DNA of 64,000 bases, taken from assembly GCA_965229685.1 (NCBI GenBank), contig OZ245920.1, positions 1,798,001 through 1,862,000 on the forward strand. Direction: 5' to 3'. A model generated the notes under the pieces. The model saw only the letters and a list, made by a program, of their open reading frames with translations. It searched no databases and was not told the origin of the DNA. This document shows, piece by piece, positions 16,446-26,092 of the stretch; position 1 is the stretch's first letter, and every line of letters starts with the position of its first letter. Origin of the DNA: Pacificispira sp033344895 (GTDB lineage Bacteria; Pseudomonadota; Alphaproteobacteria; UBA8366; Aestuariispiraceae). The position numbers and the translations under genes are program-made.

Positions 16446-18101
16446 ATGACGGTACAGGCGCGCCTGCGGGCGATCAGCGGATCGATCCTGTTTCTCTTTC
16501 TGACCTGTCATCTGATCAACCATGCATTCGGCCTGGTCTCGTTCCAGGCAATGGGCCACGCGCATGACATCCTGATGACGACCTGGCGCACGCCGGTCGG
16601 AACCGCGATTTTGTCCCTTGCCTTCCTGACGCATTATTTCGTGGCAATCCTGGCGATCTATCGCCGCCGCACGATGACGATCACCGGCTGGGAAGCTGCC
16701 CAGATGGGCAGCGGCCTGATCATCCCGATCCTGATTGTCGAGCATATCCTGGGCACCCGGATTGCCGAGGAAGTCGCCGGGGTCGATCCGACCTACCGCT
16801 ATGTCATCGCGGCGCTTTGGGTTGCCGAACCGGTGACCGGCGTCCTTCAGGGGCTGGCCGTGATCGTGGCCTGGACCCATGGCTGCATCGGTCTGCATTT
16901 CTGGTTGCGCGTAAAGGACTGGTACGGCGCATGGCGCCGGCAGCTGCTGGGCGTCGCCCTGGTTCTGCCGGCGCTATCCCTTGCCGGTTATGTGTCGTCC
17001 GGGTTCGAAGTGCTGTTCGAACTGGATCGCGACCATATGGTGAATGCCATCCTGTCCCAGGCCCGGTTCGATCCGGCGAAAATACAGCCGCTGCTTGCCT
17101 GGAAAGCCCCGGCGACCGCGACTTTTGTCCTTCTCGGCACCGTGCCGTTTCTGGCCCGGTTTGTCCGCGACCGCATTGTCTGCAAGCCGCGCGTGGCCCT
17201 GATGCTGCCGGACGGGACGCGCGTGCCGGTACCGCTGGGGGCGACGGCCCTGGAGGCCCTGCGCGCGGCCGGGCGGCCCCATGCCGCGGTCTGTGGCGGC
17301 CGCGGCCGCTGCACAACCTGTCGCGTGCGGGTCATTCAGGGCGCGGAGGAACTGGAGCCGCCCGCAGACCTGGAGGAGTCTGCCCTGCAGCGGATCAAGG
17401 CCCTGGAAGGCGTCCGTCTTGCCTGTCAGATCCGGCCGAAGGCGCATCTGGGTGTCTCCCCCCTGCTGCCGCCCACGGCAACCGCGCGGGACGGCCGCCA
17501 GATGGGAGGCCTCGAGGGCGAGGAACGGCAGGTTACCTGCCTGTTCATCGACATCCGCCGGTCGACCAAGCTCGGCGAGGAAAAGCTTCCCTATGACGTC
17601 CTTTTCATCCTGAACCAGTTCTTTTCCGAGATGAGCCACGCCATTGCGGAGACCGGTGGTCATTATGCCCAGTTCAACGGCGACGGATTGATGGCGCTCT
17701 ATGGCCTGGAAACGTCGCCGGAGATCGGGGCACGGTCGGCCCTGAACGGGGCGAGAGCCATGCTGCAACGCCTTGAAAAACTGAATAAATCCCTGGAGAG
17801 TGAGTTGCCCTTCCCGCTGGCCGTCGGAATTGGCCTGCATCATGGTGAAGCGATCGTCGGCGCGATGGGCCCGCCCCGCGCCCAGATCACCTCAGCCATC
17901 GGCGACACGATCAACATCGCCGCCCGGTTGGAAAGCCTTACCAAGGAACATGGCGTTCCGGTGATCCTATCCCATGAGGTAGCCCTGGCGGCGGGGGTCG
18001 CGACGGCGACACTGACCGCGGCCGAAGTGCCGGTTCGCGGCCGCACGGCGCCGGTCACATTCTATCCTGTCGGCAATCCGGACGGCCTGTTCCCGGTCTA
18101 G
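16446..18101 (+). CDS. Membrane-anchored class III adenylate cyclase with [2Fe-2S] ferredoxin domain
   Basis: 551 residues from the ATG at 16446; the open frame extends upstream but lacks family features. Residues about 10-235 form about six transmembrane helices with several in-membrane histidines (CHLINHAFGL, FLTHYFVAI, VEHILG, WTHGCIGLHFWL), a pattern like the diheme cytochrome-b anchors of succinate dehydrogenase. Residues about 250-340 are a ferredoxin domain with cysteines in CGGRGRCTTC and a distal LACQIRP. The C-terminus is a class III cyclase: FIDIRRST and FNGDGLMALYG give both metal Asp residues, followed by GIGLHHGEAIVGAMG. This resembles the CyaC type of rhizobia, where a quinone/redox-responsive anchor controls cAMP synthesis. 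Heme and cluster binding are inferred. Confidence 0.87.
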   Translation: MTVQARLRAISGSILFLFLTCHLINHAFGLVSFQAMGHAHDILMTTWRTPVGTAILSLAFLTHYFVAILAIYRRRTMTITGWEAAQMGSGLIIPILIVEHILGTRIAEEVAGVDPTYRYVIAALWVAEPVTGVLQGLAVIVAWTHGCIGLHFWLRVKDWYGAWRRQLLGVALVLPALSLAGYVSSGFEVLFELDRDHMVNAILSQARFDPAKIQPLLAWKAPATATFVLLGTVPFLARFVRDRIVCKPRVALMLPDGTRVPVPLGATALEALRAAGRPHAAVCGGRGRCTTCRVRVIQGAEELEPPADLEESALQRIKALEGVRLACQIRPKAHLGVSPLLPPTATARDGRQMGGLEGEERQVTCLFIDIRRSTKLGEEKLPYDVLFILNQFFSEMSHAIAETGGHYAQFNGDGLMALYGLETSPEIGARSALNGARAMLQRLEKLNKSLESELPFPLAVGIGLHHGEAIVGAMGPPRAQITSAIGDTINIAARLESLTKEHGVPVILSHEVALAAGVATATLTAAEVPVRGRTAPVTFYPVGNPDGLFPV

Positions 18102-18110
18102 TCCTTTCCG

Positions 18111-18929
18111 CTAGTCGCGGCTCATCAGAAAACGGCGCAGTTTTCGCCAGATTTCCGCGTTCGGCGCGCTTAGCAGGCCGTGGACGCGGTCGCCGGCACG
18201 ATACGGGGTGCCGTCGACGCGTTCGATCATGCCGCCGGCTTCTCGCAGCAGCAGCGCCCCCGGGGCGTGATCCCAGGGCCAGAGCCGTCGGTAGAACGAG
18301 AAATGGCGCTGCCCGAGAGCCTGCGCCAGAAAATCCTGGCCGGCACAGGACAGCGACGAGACATGCCCGAACCGGGCCTGCGCCTCGGCGCGGACCTGTT
18401 TGCGCCGAGGCTCCTCGAAATACCAGGCGTTGACGAGGCCGATCATCTCCTTTTCCGGCGGTGCCTCCGGAATGGTCAGCCGCTGACCGTCGAGCCAGCC
18501 CCCTGCCCCAGCCACGGCAATGGCGGTCCGGTTGGGCAGCGGATCGTGGATCCAGCCCATGACCGGCCGGTTGCGCTCAACCAGGGCGACCATCATGCAG
18601 AAGGTCGCACTGGACTTCGTGAAGTTCTTGGTGCCGTCGACCGGGTCGATGACCCAGACCGGGCCGTCATCCTCGAACCGGCGCAGGATTTCCGGGTCTT
18701 TCGAATGGGCCTCCTCGCCGACGACGAGGCTGCCCGGCAACAGGGCGCTCAATTCCTTCGTCAGGAACCGCTCCGCCTCCAGATCCGCGATTGTGACGAG
18801 GTCGCCCGGCGCCTTCTCGATGATCTCATGACCGCGCAGACTGTCGAACCGGGGCAATACGATGGTCTCCGCCGCCGCGCGCAGCAGCGCCTCGACTTTC
18901 GCGGTGTCGATGCGGTCCGTCAGAGTCAC
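18111..18929 (-). CDS. Inositol monophosphatase-family phosphatase
   Basis: 272 residues from a GTG at 18929. This start overlaps the upstream dehydrogenase stop (GTGA), so coupling is likely. Metal-binding blocks of the Li-sensitive phosphatase fold are present: GEEAHS, WVIDPVDGTKNF and the C-terminal WDHAPGALLLREAGG. Substrate could be an inositol/sugar phosphate, histidinol phosphate or 3'-phosphoadenosine 5'-phosphate; the sequence does not decide. It partners with an Ldh-type dehydrogenase rather than with his or cys genes. Confidence 0.87.
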   Translation of the reverse strand: MTLTDRIDTAKVEALLRAAAETIVLPRFDSLRGHEIIEKAPGDLVTIADLEAERFLTKELSALLPGSLVVGEEAHSKDPEILRRFEDDGPVWVIDPVDGTKNFTKSSATFCMMVALVERNRPVMGWIHDPLPNRTAIAVAGAGGWLDGQRLTIPEAPPEKEMIGLVNAWYFEEPRRKQVRAEAQARFGHVSSLSCAGQDFLAQALGQRHFSFYRRLWPWDHAPGALLLREAGGMIERVDGTPYRAGDRVHGLLSAPNAEIWRKLRRFLMSRD

Positions 18930-19954
18930 CCCTGCCCCCCTTCGGCATAGCCGCCCAGGGTGGCCAGCAGGTCGTCCGGCACTTCGACCCCTTTGGCTTC
19001 CGCTTTGGCCCGGTTCTCGTGCCGTCGGTTGCCTGGCAGGCGCACGCCATCCTGTTCCAGCATCGCGCCGAACAACGTTTCGATCCGGTCGGCCATTCCT
19101 TCGCCGCCGAAACGGGCGGGATCGATGGCCAGATAGAATTGCCCGATGTCCGGCGGACCGCCCTCGTCTCCCCCCAGGCTGGAGGCTTCGAAAGACCATT
19201 TTGCGCCGGTCAGGCCCCCGGCCATGATTTCGACCAGAAGCGCCATGGCGGCGCCCTTATACCCGCCGGACGGGGCCATTGAGCCTTCGCCGAGGACTAT
19301 AGTGGGATCGGTGCAGGGATTGCCGTCGGCATCCAGGCCCCAGCCTTCCGGTATCGGTTCGCCCGCCTGCGCCTTGAGGGCGATGTTGATCCGGGCCGTG
19401 GCGGTGGAGCTCTGATCGATGACCAGCGGCGGTCCATCGCGGCGCGGGACGCCGAAGGCGATCGGATTGGTGCCGAACAGGGGTTTCCTGCCGCCGAACG
19501 GGGCCAGCGTGGCGGAGGCATTGGTGAAGGTCATGCCGATCAGCCCGGCGCGCGCCATGCGGTCGCTGAACCAGCCGATGACGCCGGACGCATAGGAATG
19601 ACGGATGCCGAACCCGGCGATCCCGTTTTCCCGCGCCAGGGCGTAGAAGGCCTCCTCCCCTGCCGTAAAGGCCGGATGGCAGAAGCCGTGCCCCGCATCG
19701 GCCATCAGCGCGGAGGGTCCGGTTCGTGTCACCACCGGGACGGCATCGCCGACCACCTTGCCGATGGACACATGCCGGCAATAGATCGGCAGATAGGCCA
19801 GCCCAACATTCCGGATCCCCTCCGCCTCGGCATCCGTGATGCTCTGTGCCACGACTTCCGCCGGATCTTCCGCCGTGCCCGCGCCGATCAGCGCTGCTCT
19901 GGCGAGGGTGTAGACATCTTTGAGGGAGAGGGTTTCGGGCATGGCGGGCTTCAT
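18926..19954 (-). CDS. Malate/L-lactate/ureidoglycolate dehydrogenase-family oxidoreductase (Ldh_2)
   Basis: About 342 residues from the ATG at 19954. Other in-frame starts lie at 19984 and 19942, and none has a good SD. The Ldh_2 fold (NAD(P)-dependent, not Rossmann) is recognised by the conserved stretch HSYASGVIGWFSDRMA, by NASATLAPFGGRKPLFGTNP and by IDQSSTATARINI. The family oxidises 2-hydroxyacids or reduces imino acids (malate, sulfolactate, ureidoglycolate, delta-piperideine-carboxylate), so the substrate stays open. It is translationally coupled to the phosphatase behind it and lies just downstream of the groEL terminator. Confidence 0.85.
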   Translation of the reverse strand: MKPAMPETLSLKDVYTLARAALIGAGTAEDPAEVVAQSITDAEAEGIRNVGLAYLPIYCRHVSIGKVVGDAVPVVTRTGPSALMADAGHGFCHPAFTAGEEAFYALARENGIAGFGIRHSYASGVIGWFSDRMARAGLIGMTFTNASATLAPFGGRKPLFGTNPIAFGVPRRDGPPLVIDQSSTATARINIALKAQAGEPIPEGWGLDADGNPCTDPTIVLGEGSMAPSGGYKGAAMALLVEIMAGGLTGAKWSFEASSLGGDEGGPPDIGQFYLAIDPARFGGEGMADRIETLFGAMLEQDGVRLPGNRRHENRAKAEAKGVEVPDDLLATLGGYAEGGQG

Positions 19955-19989
19955 TGTTTGGCGTAAAGGAGAACCTATCAGCATCGCCG

Positions 19990-20025
19990 AAAAGAAAAAG
20001 GCCGCCGGGTCGCCCCGACGGCCTT
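19990..20025 (-). terminator. Rho-independent terminator of groESL
   Basis: Arms AAGGCCG (19998-20004) and CGGCCTT (20019-20025), with an inner CGGG/CCCG pairing, form a strong hairpin. On the minus strand it is followed by a T-rich run (TTTTTCTTTT). It lies 27-60 bp past the groEL stop codon. Confidence 0.85.
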
Positions 20026-20051
20026 CTTCGTAACGTGGTGCCTGGGCAGGC

Positions 20052-21698
<1,647 letters not shown>

Positions 21699-21763
21699 TG
21701 CCCTAGACTCCTTCTAAAAGTTTGTTCGGATACGAAAAAAGCGCGGTACCGGAGCGGTCGCGC

Positions 21764-22051
21764 TTACTCGATGATCCCCATGATGTCGGACTCTTTCATG
21801 ATCAGCAGCTCGTCGCCGTCGATCTTGACTTCCGTGCCCGACCATTTGCCGAACAGAACGGTGTCGCCCTTCTTCACGTCCAGTTTGCGGACGCTGCCGT
21901 CTTCCTTGACGGTGCCGTTGCCGACGGCCAGGACCTTGCCCTGCATCGGCTTTTCCTGGGCCGTATCCGGAATGATGATGCCGGACGCGGTCTTGGTCTC
22001 GCTTTCGACGCGCTTCACCAGAACGCGATCGTGCAGAGGCCGGAATTTCAT
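21764..22051 (-). CDS. groES: Co-chaperonin GroES
   Basis: 95 residues, the usual size. It caps the GroEL ring. The family start FRPLHDRVLVKRVE, the mobile-loop region (SETKTASGIIIPDTAQEKP) and the roof region are all present. It is the first gene of the operon, with CIRCE and a sigma-70-type promoter directly upstream. Confidence 0.98.
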   Translation of the reverse strand: MKFRPLHDRVLVKRVESETKTASGIIIPDTAQEKPMQGKVLAVGNGTVKEDGSVRKLDVKKGDTVLFGKWSGTEVKIDGDELLIMKESDIMGIIE

Positions 22052-22124
22052 GGTGTTTCCCCTTAAGCCAGCGTTGTTTCGGGAGCCTTGGCGACGTTTC
22101 GCCGGTCGGCCCGTGAACGAGGTG

Positions 22125-22151
22125 TTAGCACTCCCCGCATGTGAGTGCTAT
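22125..22151 (-). promoter_or_regulatory. CIRCE operator (HrcA binding site)
   Basis: TTAGCACTC (22125-22133), nine spacer bases, then GAGTGCTAT (22143-22151). This is the CIRCE inverted repeat TTAGCACTC-N9-GAGTGCTAA with one mismatch in the last base. It sits between the groES promoter and start codon, where HrcA represses transcription until heat shock. hrcA itself is not in the window. Confidence 0.95.
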
Positions 22152-22154
22152 CCG

Positions 22155-22182
22155 CATATACGGGCCATACGGGGTATGTCAA
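22155..22182 (-). promoter_or_regulatory. groESL promoter, housekeeping sigma type
   Basis: On the minus strand a perfect TTGACA (22182-22177) is followed after 16 bp by TATATG (22160-22155). The -10 abuts the CIRCE element, so HrcA bound there would block initiation. Confidence 0.75.
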
Positions 22183-22220
22183 TGGATGGCGGGGAAAAAA
22201 GGGCGGAATCGCTGGATTTT

Positions 22221-23576
22221 CTATTCTTCGGCCTCAGTCGGATGACCGAAACGCTGCGCGAACCGGTCCCAGTCCCCGGGATCGAGAGAGGCCGTCACGA
22301 TCTGCGTCCCCTCCGTTTCGTCCGTCTCGTGCCCCAACACATCGCCGAAGCGATGCAGCCAGGCAACGGCGGCACCGTCACCGGCCGGAACCCGAACGCG
22401 GCGTGTCTCCCGGAACCGGGCCAGTGCGGCATCGATCGCCGCCAGAAGCTGATCGAATCCGGTGCCTTCAGCGGCGGAGATCGCATAGGCCGACGGGTCG
22501 TCCTCACTGTCCCGAGCAGCCGCGGCACGCGCTTCGACCGGCCCCCTTCCCTCTTCAGGCAGCAGGTCCGTCTTGTTCCACGCCTCCAACATGACCGTCT
22601 GAGGATCAATTTCAAGGGAGGAAAGGACCTGCTCGACGTCGGATTTCTCAACCTCGGTCTCGCCGGACGAGATATCGCGCACATGGATCAGGACCTGTGC
22701 TGCCCTTACTTCTTCCAGAGTGGCGCGGAAGGCGGCCACGAGGTCGGTCGGCAGGTCCGAGATGAACCCGACAGTGTCAGACAGAATGGCGGTTCGGCCA
22801 CTCGGCAAATCCAGCTTGCGCATGGTCGGATCCAGCGTCGCGAACAGCATGTCCTTGGCCATGACGGACGCATCCGTCAGCCGGTTGAACAAAGTGGACT
22901 TGCCCGCATTGGTGTAGCCGACAAGGGAGACCACCGGATAAGGCACCTTCTCCCGCGCCTTGCGGTGCAGGCCCCGGGTTCTGGCGACCTGTTCCAGCTC
23001 CTTCTTCAGGCGCACGATGCGCTCGTCGATCAGGCGGCGATCGATTTCGATCTGGCTTTCCCCGGGACCGCCGATGAAGCCCAGTCCGCCGCGTTGCCGC
23101 TCCAGATGGGTCCAACTGCGGACAAGGCGGGATCGCTGGAACGTCAATGCCGCCAGTTCGACCTGCAGACGCCCTTCATGGGTGCGTGCCCGGGCTCCGA
23201 AGATCTCCAGAATGAGGCCGGTGCGATCGATGACCTTTGTGTCGATGTCCCGTTCCAGGTTGCGCTGCTGAACCGGCGTCAGGCTGGCATCGACGATCAG
23301 AAGTTCGGTCTCGAGAGCCGCGCAGATTCCCTTCAGACGTTCGACCACGCCGCCGCCCAGCAGGGTGGCCGGGACAACCTTGGACAGCCGAACGGCCTCG
23401 GCGTGGACAACGTCCAGGTCGATGGCGGCCGCCAGACCGACGGCTTCCTCCAGACGTGCTTCAGGGCTGCGGCGCCTCTGGGAGACGCCGGGAATTTCCG
23501 GGTATATGACGGCAGCACGCCGAGCACCGGCGGCGGTCCAGCCCCGGTGCTCCGTACGGTATCGGGTCTCGGTCAA
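22221..23576 (-). CDS. hflX: Ribosome-associated GTPase HflX
   Basis: 451 residues. GTPase that splits stalled 70S ribosomes, notably in heat stress. An N-terminal HflX domain (about 30-200, including the GGG-containing linker RQRGGLGFIGGPGESQIEIDRR region) precedes a G domain with P-loop GYTNAGKSTLFNRL, DTVGFI and NKTD. The start is a TTG at 23576, 7 bp after the hfq stop. A GAGGAG about 12 bases upstream, inside the end of hfq, could serve as SD. No later start keeps the N-terminal domain. Confidence 0.94.
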   Translation of the reverse strand: MTETRYRTEHRGWTAAGARRAAVIYPEIPGVSQRRRSPEARLEEAVGLAAAIDLDVVHAEAVRLSKVVPATLLGGGVVERLKGICAALETELLIVDASLTPVQQRNLERDIDTKVIDRTGLILEIFGARARTHEGRLQVELAALTFQRSRLVRSWTHLERQRGGLGFIGGPGESQIEIDRRLIDERIVRLKKELEQVARTRGLHRKAREKVPYPVVSLVGYTNAGKSTLFNRLTDASVMAKDMLFATLDPTMRKLDLPSGRTAILSDTVGFISDLPTDLVAAFRATLEEVRAAQVLIHVRDISSGETEVEKSDVEQVLSSLEIDPQTVMLEAWNKTDLLPEEGRGPVEARAAAARDSEDDPSAYAISAAEGTGFDQLLAAIDAALARFRETRRVRVPAGDGAAVAWLHRFGDVLGHETDETEGTQIVTASLDPGDWDRFAQRFGHPTEAEE

Positions 23577-23582
23577 TTACGC

Positions 23583-23837
23583 TCAGCTCTCCTCGCCGCT
23601 GCCTTCATTGGGCTCGAACAACTGGATCGGGCTGCCAGGCATGACGGTGGATATGGCGTGCTTGTAAACCAACTGCGAGTGGGCGTCACGTCGCAGCAGC
23701 ACGCAGAAATTATCGAACCACGTAACGATTCCCTGAAGTTTCACGCCGTTCACCAGGAACACCGTCACGGGAAGTTTGTTTTTCCGAAGATGGTTCAGAA
23801 ACGTATCTTGGAGGTTCTGGTTCTTGTCGGACGACAT
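23583..23837 (-). CDS. hfq: RNA chaperone Hfq
   Basis: 84 residues from the ATG at 23837, with SD-like GGGGG seven bases upstream. Sm1 (NLQDTFLNHLRKNKLPVTVFL), Sm2 (YKHAISTVMP) and the Q in the N-terminal helix are conserved. It pairs sRNAs with mRNAs. The gene is coupled to hflX, as usual. Unlike most members of this block it has a 154-bp gap with a hairpin upstream, so it may have its own promoter. Confidence 0.97.
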   Translation of the reverse strand: MSSDKNQNLQDTFLNHLRKNKLPVTVFLVNGVKLQGIVTWFDNFCVLLRRDAHSQLVYKHAISTVMPGSPIQLFEPNEGSGEES

Positions 23838-23953
23838 GGATGCCCCCTTCCGTATGGCAACGTTGTTGTTTTTCGGTCCGCTCTTGCTGCTTCCATCCGA
23901 TTTTTGGACAAATCCGCAAAAATACAACGGTTTAATGTCGCAAACACGTATGG

Positions 23954-23974
23954 GGCGGAATCACCGATTCCGCC
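23954..23974 (-). terminator. Hairpin between the HAD gene and hfq
   Basis: Perfect nine-base inverted repeat GGCGGAATC / GATTCCGCC with a 3-base loop, 18 bp after the HAD stop codon on the minus strand. There is no long T run, so it may be a weak or factor-dependent terminator, or an mRNA 3'-end stabiliser. Confidence 0.5.
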
Positions 23975-23991
23975 GAGTCAACCAGACACTA

Positions 23992-24666
23992 TCAGACAAA
24001 CCGTTGTTCCGCCGTTAAAAAATGGTGAAATGCCGGCAGCCCGTCAAAGTGCCGCACCGGTGGGCAATCGCGAAACTCTCCGGACAGATCGGGGTTGGGG
24101 TGAATCAGAATGGGGGTCATGCCTGCGGCATGGGCAATTTCCATATCGACGCTGGAATCCCCCACGAAATAGACGGCCGGGCCGATCCCGCTTGGCTGGC
24201 CGTCCAGGGCCAGGATCGCAGGGTCCGGCGCGGGCTTGTCACGTGCGGCATCCCCCGCACCGATCAGTTTGCGGAAATAGGGCGTCCAGTTCAGGTGGTC
24301 CGCTTCCATTCGCAGATATCGCCCCTGCTTGTTCGAGACGACACCCTGCGGAATACCTGCCTTCTGAATGGCTGACAGCATGCTTTCCGCGCCCGGGGCG
24401 GCAACCAGGGCATCAAGATGGACGGCCTCGAAACTGGCGTAGAAGACGTCCCGCGCCTCTTCCCAGCGATCCCCGAACATTTCAGGAAAACTGTCCCGCA
24501 TCGACTTGCGGACGCGGGCCTTCGTATCCTCTAGCGTCCATTCTGCCATTTCCATATGGCGGAACAGGCTGTTCATCGCGGCGTGGATGACCGGCCAGGT
24601 ATCGACCAGCGTATTGTCCCAGTCATACAGGATCGCAGACGGGCGAGGCAGTACGGTATCGTGCAT
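23992..24666 (-). CDS. HAD-superfamily phosphatase, phosphoglycolate-phosphatase-like
   Basis: 224 residues. HAD motif I DWDNTLVDT (nucleophile Asp near residue 16), motif II as VVSNK, motif III Lys in GAGDAARDKPAPD, motif IV VGDSSVDMEIA. A helical cap (about 20-95) places it in the Gph/YniC-type subfamily I. It lies 4 bp after trkA and is thus probably co-transcribed with the ntr block. Its substrate is unknown. Confidence 0.88.
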   Translation of the reverse strand: MHDTVLPRPSAILYDWDNTLVDTWPVIHAAMNSLFRHMEMAEWTLEDTKARVRKSMRDSFPEMFGDRWEEARDVFYASFEAVHLDALVAAPGAESMLSAIQKAGIPQGVVSNKQGRYLRMEADHLNWTPYFRKLIGAGDAARDKPAPDPAILALDGQPSGIGPAVYFVGDSSVDMEIAHAAGMTPILIHPNPDLSGEFRDCPPVRHFDGLPAFHHFLTAEQRFV

Positions 24667-24670
24667 TTTC

Positions 24671-26047
24671 CTAGAAATATTCGAGCCTTACGGCGAACAT
24701 CTTTTCCATTTTCTTGACGGCCTGTGCCGCGGCCAGCAGTACCACGCGGTCCTTGGCGCGGACAACGGTATCCGGCCGCGGAATGATCACATCGTCGCCG
24801 CGAATGACAGCACCGACGATGACGCCATTCGGCAGTTTGGCATCCTTCAACTGCTCGCCGACCAGGCTTGACGTCTCCATCGCCTCCGCCTCGATCAGTT
24901 CCGCGAATCCGTCGCGCAGGCTGTGGACCTGACGAATGCGGCCGCGCCGGACATGCTGCAGGATGGTTGAGGCCGTGATTTCGCGCGGACTGACCACGAC
25001 ATCGATGCCAAGGGTCGTAATCAGCGGTCCGTATGAGTTCTTGTTGACCAGCGTGATGGCCCTGTCGACGCCGTAACGCTTGCAGAGCAGCGAACACAGG
25101 ATGTTGGTCTCGTCATCATCCGTGACGGCGACCACCGCCTCGGTATTCCGGATGCCGGCCTCTTCCAGGATCTCATGATCAAGGGCATCGCCCTGGATGA
25201 CCACTGTCGTGGGCAATGCTTCCGCAACCTTCCTGGCCTGAACCTTGTCCATTTCGACGATCTTGGCGGAATAGCCGTCGTTGCTCGCTTCCAGTTCCCC
25301 GGCCAGGGTCATGCCGATATTGCCGCCGCCGATGACGAGGATCTTGCGGGCTTCCTTCTCGTCATGGCCGAACACCGTCATGGCGCGCGGCACATGGCTG
25401 GTCTCGGCGATGAAATAGACCTCGTCCCCCGGCAGCATCTGGTCGTCGGAGGACGGGATCATCATGGTCTCGTCGCGGAAAATCGCCATTACGGTGATGT
25501 TCAGGTCCGGGAACAGCGAGGTCAGCTGCCGCAGCGGTGTATGAATGACCGGGCATGTGTCGGTACAGCGAACGCCGATGACGCGGACCTTGTCGTCGCC
25601 CATCCGGATCATGTCGAACGCGCCCGGGGCCCGGATTCTGCGGGCTATGGCCCGTGCAACCTCTATCTCCGGGGAGATAATCACATCGATCGGCAGTTGG
25701 TCCCTGGCAAACAGATTGGACCAGATCGGGTTCAGATAGCTTTGCTGTCGAATGCGGGCGATCTTGGTCGGGACGTTGAACAGCGAATGCGCAACCTGAC
25801 AGGCGATCATGTTGACCTCATCCGCGAAAGTCACGGCGATCAGCATGTTGGCATCCGCGGCCCCTGCCCGCTCCAGCACGTCCGGATGGGACGCGTGTCC
25901 GACAAAGGCCTGAACATCCAGCTGGTCATTGATTTTGCCGATCAATTCCGGCGATTGATCCACGACGGTGACGTCGTTGTCCTCACCGGAGAGATAGCGC
26001 GCAATGTGGAAGCCGACCTGACCGGCACCGCAAATGACGACTTTCAT
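24671..26047 (-). CDS. trkA: Trk potassium uptake regulatory subunit TrkA
   Basis: 458 residues with two tandem RCK units. Each has an NAD-binding Rossmann motif (GAGQVGFHIARYL at the start, GGGNIGMTLAGEL in the middle) and a TrkA_C domain. It is the peripheral, nucleotide-sensing subunit of the TrkH/TrkG K+ transporter in the inner membrane. No trkH is next to it. It follows ntrX on the same strand with a 45-bp gap, a linkage common in alphaproteobacteria. Confidence 0.96.
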   Translation of the reverse strand: MKVVICGAGQVGFHIARYLSGEDNDVTVVDQSPELIGKINDQLDVQAFVGHASHPDVLERAGAADANMLIAVTFADEVNMIACQVAHSLFNVPTKIARIRQQSYLNPIWSNLFARDQLPIDVIISPEIEVARAIARRIRAPGAFDMIRMGDDKVRVIGVRCTDTCPVIHTPLRQLTSLFPDLNITVMAIFRDETMMIPSSDDQMLPGDEVYFIAETSHVPRAMTVFGHDEKEARKILVIGGGNIGMTLAGELEASNDGYSAKIVEMDKVQARKVAEALPTTVVIQGDALDHEILEEAGIRNTEAVVAVTDDDETNILCSLLCKRYGVDRAITLVNKNSYGPLITTLGIDVVVSPREITASTILQHVRRGRIRQVHSLRDGFAELIEAEAMETSSLVGEQLKDAKLPNGVIVGAVIRGDDVIIPRPDTVVRAKDRVVLLAAAQAVKKMEKMFAVRLEYF

Positions 26048-26092
26048 TGGTTTCTCACTGGTTTTTCTGTTCAGCCGTTGCGACGGCGGGCG

